The notes under the pieces: model-generated | Database searches by the model: none | Seen by the model: the letters and a program-made list of their open reading frames with translations, nothing else | What the model was told of the DNA's origin: nothing | Assembly: GCA_050084985.1 (NCBI GenBank) | Contig: JBITNC010000001.1 | Coordinates: forward strand, 136,338,001 to 136,402,000 | Length of the DNA stretch: 64,000 bases | Direction: 5' to 3' | From: Nageia nagi | Lineage: Eukaryota; Pinophyta | Position numbers and translations under genes: made by a program | Shown here: positions 59,768 to 64,000 of the stretch, piece by piece | Layout: every line of letters starts with the position of its first letter | How positions within the stretch are numbered: the first letter of the stretch is position 1

Positions 59768-60187
59768 CATCCCTCTAGCAAAGCAATAATCATTCACATA
59801 AAAAATAACACATCATGTATAGTGGTTCCTCCATCTCTTGGGAGTACATCCACTTTGAACCATCATTATATTACTTCTCACAAGATAACTCTCCAAAACA
59901 ATTCTCAAAAATTCTTCTACAAAGCTCTTACAAGAGCATCTCTATAAGACAAGCATTACCATTCCTCATCAAGTTACATAATGAGATGGGTACCTCTCTA
60001 TTTATAAGAATAAACCCACCTTTTAACCTTCCTTTTACCCAAGGGTAAGGTTAAAGGTGTTTCTATATTTATTCCTCTTTCTATATTTATTCTCTTAATG
60101 CTTTAAGGTATTTAAAGATACTTTAAGCATTAAGTGAATTTACATTAAAGAGAAATATTACACAATATTATATTAAAATTTCTAACA
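59768..60187 (-). mobile_element. LTR-like insertion (possible solo LTR, about 420 bp) between the two RNase H domains
   Basis: On the minus strand it starts TGTTAGAAATTTTAATATAA at 60187 and contains a TATA-like box (CTTATAAATAGAGAGG, about 60008). Frames of the host element stop on both sides. Short direct repeats flank it (tctaacattatcctc at 60181; tctaacattcatccctc at 59759), so the exact ends and duplication length are uncertain. Size and TATA placement suit a solo LTR, perhaps of Copia type; this is inference. Confidence 0.5.
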
Positions 60188-60189
60188 TT

Positions 60190-61480
60190 ATCCTCACACT
60201 GCTCAACTAGTACTATAAGCTCATTCTTATTACTATTTTCATCATGTAGTGCTGTTGCAAGCATACTAGTTATAACCTATCTTTTGATTTTCTTTTATCT
60301 TGTATAAAGAAGGTCAAACTCTTGAAGTTCAATGATCCATTTGGCTAGTCTTCCTTATAATTGTGGTTTTGATAGCAAATATCTTAGTGGATCCACTTGG
60401 GCCATAATGAAGGTAGTGTTGGTGATCATGTAGTGCCTTAATTTTTGAGTTATGTAAACTATGGCATAACATAATTTCTCAATAGGTGTGTAATGGATTT
60501 CTACATGATGTAGTGTCCTTGATAAGTAGTATACAATCCTTTACTTATTTTCATTATTAAGTTCCATAAGGACTATCCCAATAGCATTGGATGTAGCTGA
60601 AATGTAGAAGTATAGAGGTTTGGTGTGATCAACTGGTTATAATATAGGAGGTTTAGAAAAGTAACTCTTGATGTATTCAAATGCTTTTTAACACTCCTTT
60701 GTCCATATAAATTGATTTTCCTTCTTAAGAAAGAAAGAGAATGGATTTTTATTATCTATTAATTGATCCATGAACCTCTTGAATATTTGTAACTTCCCTT
60801 GAAGGCTTCTAAGTTGTCTAATATTTCTTGGAGGAGGTATATACATGATAGCTTTAACCTTACTAGGATCTATCTTTATGCCTCTTATGTAACCAAGCAA
60901 TTTGTCACTAGAAACCCTAAAAACACACTTCCTAGGATTTACCTTCAAGTTAAATTATCTCATCCTTTTGAAAATGATTCTTAAGTCTTCTAAATGATTT
61001 TCTTTTTTTAGTTGACTTACCAATAATATCATCAACATAAACTTATATTGATTTATAAATAAGGTCATAAAATATAGTTACCATTTCTCTTTGATATGTT
61101 GCCCTTGTATTTTTGAGGCTAAAGGGTATCACTACCCAGTAAAATATTCCCTAAGATGTGGTGAAGGTTGTCTTGTGCTAATCCTCTTTGTTGATCCTAA
61201 TTTAATTGTATCTTGAGAAACCATCCATGAATGATAACATATCATTTCCTATTATAGAATCCATAATTATGTCAATGTGTGGTAATGGAAAGTTATCTTT
61301 TGGATAATCCTTATTTGAATCCTTGATATCTATGCAACATATAATTTCTCCATTTGGTTTCAAAGTTGGAACAATATTGGATAACCAAGATGAATAGTTA
61401 ATGAGCTCAATGAATCTTGCTTTATGATACTTGTTAATCTCTTTCTTGACTAGAAAAGAGTTATTTGGATGCATTAGTAT
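60190..61480 (-). pseudogene. Reverse transcriptase and first RNase H of the right-hand Tat-type element
   Basis: RT: MHPNNSFLVKKEINKYHKAR, SSWLSNIVPTLKPNGEIICC, DYPKDNFPLPHIDIIMDSII, then (about 61140-61010) VIPFSLKNTRATYQREMV and VYVDDIIGKSTK with the YVDD core intact, and KVNPRKCVFRVSSDKLLGYI. RNase H (about 60700-60200): YYLSRTLHHVEIHYTPIEKL, MAQVDPLRYLLSKPQLQGRL and AKWIIELQEFDL, all typical of Tat elements. Fewer stops than in the other elements. Confidence 0.9.
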
Positions 61481-61857
61481 TCTTTTTAGTTGTACAGGGT
61501 TTTTACCTTCCTATACCACCAAATTGTGGGTCACAAAAGCTAGATCTAGACCTATCATGTTACTATATTCCTAAGTAAATATATCATTGAATTATATCAA
61601 GAACTGATGATACATTTTCTGGCCATCCCTAATGATTCTTGTTCCAATCTAAATGATCTTTGGTACCTTGTATATACCAATGTTGATCTCTACAAGAGGT
61701 TCATTCAACTATGGTATCTCATCACTTGATTAAGATAGATTAGGAAATGGCCCCAATCCTATTATGTCCTCCATATCTTCTCCAAAATAGGCATCAAGAT
61801 GATAATAAACCTTTCCTTGCCTCTTGAGATGAAATGAATTGAACTTTGATCATGCCC

Positions 61858-62088
61858 TTAGCATGTTCTTTCAAACATATTAATAGACTTAGAAACTATT
61901 ATGTCAAGCATAGGGTAAGAGGAATCACTATCTATTTTCCCAATGCGGGTGCTAGGATTAGCATGAGAGTGAATGTTAGCATGGGCATGAATGTTAGCAT
62001 GGGCATTTGAGCTAGCATAGGTGCTAGTCTTCTTAGAAGATTTTCTCTTGATTTTTGATAATAAGTAGACCATGTTGATTGAATGCAA
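61858..62088 (-). pseudogene. Pre-RT linker segment with Asn-Ala-His repeats
   Basis: It lies between protease and RT of the right-hand element. The minus-strand frame contains NAHANIHAHANIHSHAN, produced by a short repeat of about 18-24 bp (+ strand 'gctagcatgggcatgaatgt'). It has no known function and could be replication slippage in a tolerant linker. Confidence 0.5.
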
Positions 62089-62699
62089 TTCTAAATTTCT
62101 TTTGAACTCTTCATCACTATTATAGGAGATTGAATTTTTCTAATTTACCTTCTTTATTCCTAATCCATTCTTGCCTTCATGTAACTCAAACATCTTGATA
62201 GGTAATTATTTGATTCCTTGTTCATATATGAAAAGGTCTTTACCTTTGTACATTTTGGATTCCATATACTATGGTATCAAAGGTGCAAGATACCTCATCT
62301 ACCTAGTTTTCTTGTTGACCTTTACATAAATTACTACTTTATTGTTATATATGTTTTATTTTTACTTTGATTTTGAAGTGTAAGTATTATACAATATCAT
62401 CTTGACATCATCTTCTTCTGAATCTTACTGATCTTGATTGCATTTGCAATAATGAGGGCAACACGAGTGCTAATGATGTTGCAAATGCTAGTCATCCTAA
62501 ACTTTCTAATGTTTATCCTATTGCCTAATATCTTCTTTAATAACCTTCTTACTAATGGTATATATTCCAACACCTATTTCTTTTTATAGCTACATAATAT
62601 GATTATGCTCTTCATCTTCCTCATAATCTTCATCATTATCCTTATGGATTTTAATGTTTTAGTATGGGACTATGGTATTCCTAACTTATGCAATCATGT

Positions 62700-63200
62700 T
62701 TGGATTTTTATCCACTACTTCTACTACATATTCCTATCCATTATGGTTAAATTTAATCAATCTATATAATGTATATGGTATGCACCTCATAAGATTTATC
62801 CATGGTCTCCTAAGGAAGATATCATAAGGGAGCTTCTTATCTAGCACATAGGTCATAACTTATACTCTCTTTGGTGCCAAATGAATCGGTAGGATGATAT
62901 GTTCAGTGCATGCTTTGCTATCATTGTCATATGCTATGATATTATAAATCTTTCATATAAATTTTGGTATGAATTTATCTTCAAACATCTTGAGGAAGTC
63001 AATGGAATAAATGTTCAAACCTACACCACCATATACAAATGAATGCTTGACTATTTTTTCTAGTAGCTTTACATATATATGGATTGGAAAGCATTTATCA
63101 ATGATATCATCACTAGGAATTTCATATTTAGTAAATGTCATAGCATTCTTGAAATAACTAATCATTCCCATCGATAAACTAGTAGAAATATTTGTATCAA
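62700..63200 (-). pseudogene. Retroelement protease (right-hand Tat-type element)
   Basis: The minus-strand frame reads HSFVYGGVGLNIYSIDFLKM. In Tat proteases this is VDGGAGLNICS, so the catalytic Asp reads Tyr. Further on, ILPIHLAPK, VLDKKLPYDIFLRRPWI and IPYTLYRLIKF match the family C-terminus (VLDLPYNILLGRPWIH...AVPSTYHQCIKF). Confidence 0.8.
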
Positions 63201-63299
63201 CATCAATGCCACTAAGAAGTTCAAATAATTCTAGTCTATGCTCCTCAAATATTTCAAATAATTCAAGAAAAATGATTTTATCATTTGTAGTTTTAAGAT

Positions 63300-64000
63300 T
63301 TTGTAAGATATTGTTTTATATTTATCTTTTCTCTTTTCCTAAAGAAAATATTTAGAAGGTACCTCTTTTGAAATATAAATCGAGTTAAGAATACCTTTCT
63401 TTGATCATATGCTTTTATTGCATGTTTGTTCCAAATATGAACATGTATCTAAATCTTCTTTTACATTGAATTCATCATCAAACTCAATAGGTTCACCATT
63501 ATCATCATAGATAATCAAATTCACCACATTAATAGAAGGTAAACCCTAATGTTTGACTTTTTGCACATCATTTTTATATGAAATTATATCACTATCCAAT
63601 AAGTATTTTAATTTATTTTTCAAAACATAGAAACTTGTTCTACTATGCCCTTTGATTTGATGATACTTTCAAAATTTATTTTCCCTATACTAGTTATGTT
63701 TCTCATAATTAGGTCCATATTCTTTTCCTTGAATTTGTTTGATTAAACCATTGTATAAATAATCCTCAAATATTTGGTTAGGGTTTATGGGAAAAGGATA
63801 CATATCTTTGGCTAATTTTCAATCCTTAGGTTTGTCTTAGTGGGCTAGTTCAACAACATTGAATGAATTATCATCCTTAAGGCTTCCTACCATTATCTTT
63901 GTTGGAGGAGGATGATGTATACTAAAGCAAATTAGACCTTACTAAGAACTCTTATTTATCAATAAGAAAATGGACCATATACATAAATAAACCATTAACA
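63300..64000 (-). pseudogene. Retroelement gag C-terminal part, truncated by window end
   Basis: The minus strand shows FEDYLYNGLIKQIQGKEYGP, then after a stop KYHQIKGHSRTSFYVLKNKL. This is a nucleocapsid-type Cys/His motif (CKYHxxxGHxTxxC) with the cysteines lost. A few stops occur. The N-terminal part lies beyond 64000. Confidence 0.7.

Larger units (their letters stand above)
55846..64000 (-). mobile_element. Tat-type Ty3/gypsy retrotransposon, 5' part beyond the window
   Basis: The minus strand reads gag end (64.0-63.3 kb), protease (63.2-62.7), a linker with tandem repeats (about 62.0), RT (61.47-60.7), RNase H (60.7-60.2), a second RNase H (59.75-59.4), integrase (59.2-58.0), a repeat-bearing non-coding zone (57.9-56.4) and a purine tract. 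The dual RNase H is characteristic of the Tat lineage. Eroded by stops; an LTR-like insertion splits the RNase H region. Confidence 0.85.

Noticed and set aside
1-64000. tRNA, rRNA or other structural RNA genes
   Set aside because: I found no convincing cloverleaf boxes or rRNA sequence by eye; a tRNAscan-type search was not possible here.

Overview
The window looks like nuclear DNA from a seed plant with a large, repeat-filled genome. A gymnosperm is my best guess, inferred from the style of the single gene and from the amount of old, eroded LTR retrotransposon; I did not identify the species. The sequence is strongly AT-rich except for one island at about 6.25-7.25 kb. That island holds the only intact host gene I can support: a three-exon R2R3-MYB transcription factor on the minus strand (251 codons plus stop). 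It carries a bHLH-binding signature, an EAR repression motif and a C-terminal cysteine motif of the subgroup 4 (MYB4-like repressor) type.

Almost everything else I recognise is mobile DNA, much of it nested. (1) 8513-24335, minus strand: a decayed Ty3/gypsy chromovirus. It is split by two independent insertions that can be removed to the base because its reading frame resumes exactly: a 6.6-kb TIR element (15787-22392; 8-bp target duplication, hAT-like ends, no transposase recognised) and a 6.6-kb LTR retrotransposon (9078-15638; target duplication AGATG). A third insertion, an LTR beginning TGATGAGG at 24336, interrupts its reverse transcriptase. (2) 24336-34433: a poorly defined plus-strand LTR element enclosing a minus-strand, Tat-like element (27497-33187) that has gag and protease but no RT or integrase. 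(3) 38967-47503, minus: a Tat-type Ty3/gypsy element with gag, protease, RT, RNase H and integrase in order, all eroded. (4) 49886-55840, plus: a chromovirus with both LTRs, a target duplication TCATT and every pol domain recognisable but broken. (5) About 56.0-64.0 kb, minus: another Tat-type element running off the window, carrying a further LTR-like insertion at about 59.77-60.19 kb.

The remaining stretches (1-6000, 35.4-38.9 kb, 48.6-49.9 kb) are AT-rich. They hold dispersed and tandem repeats and a decayed reading frame of unknown family (47.9-48.5 kb). Stops inside the decayed frames are mostly TAA/TAG where CAA/CAG is expected, and TGA where CGA is expected, which fits long-term deamination of methylated cytosine in silenced elements.

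There is no operon-like or defence-like gene system here. The notable content is the transposon stratigraphy, the unclassified 6.6-kb TIR element, the pol-less LTR elements that share LTR families with complete ones, and several recent tandem duplications.
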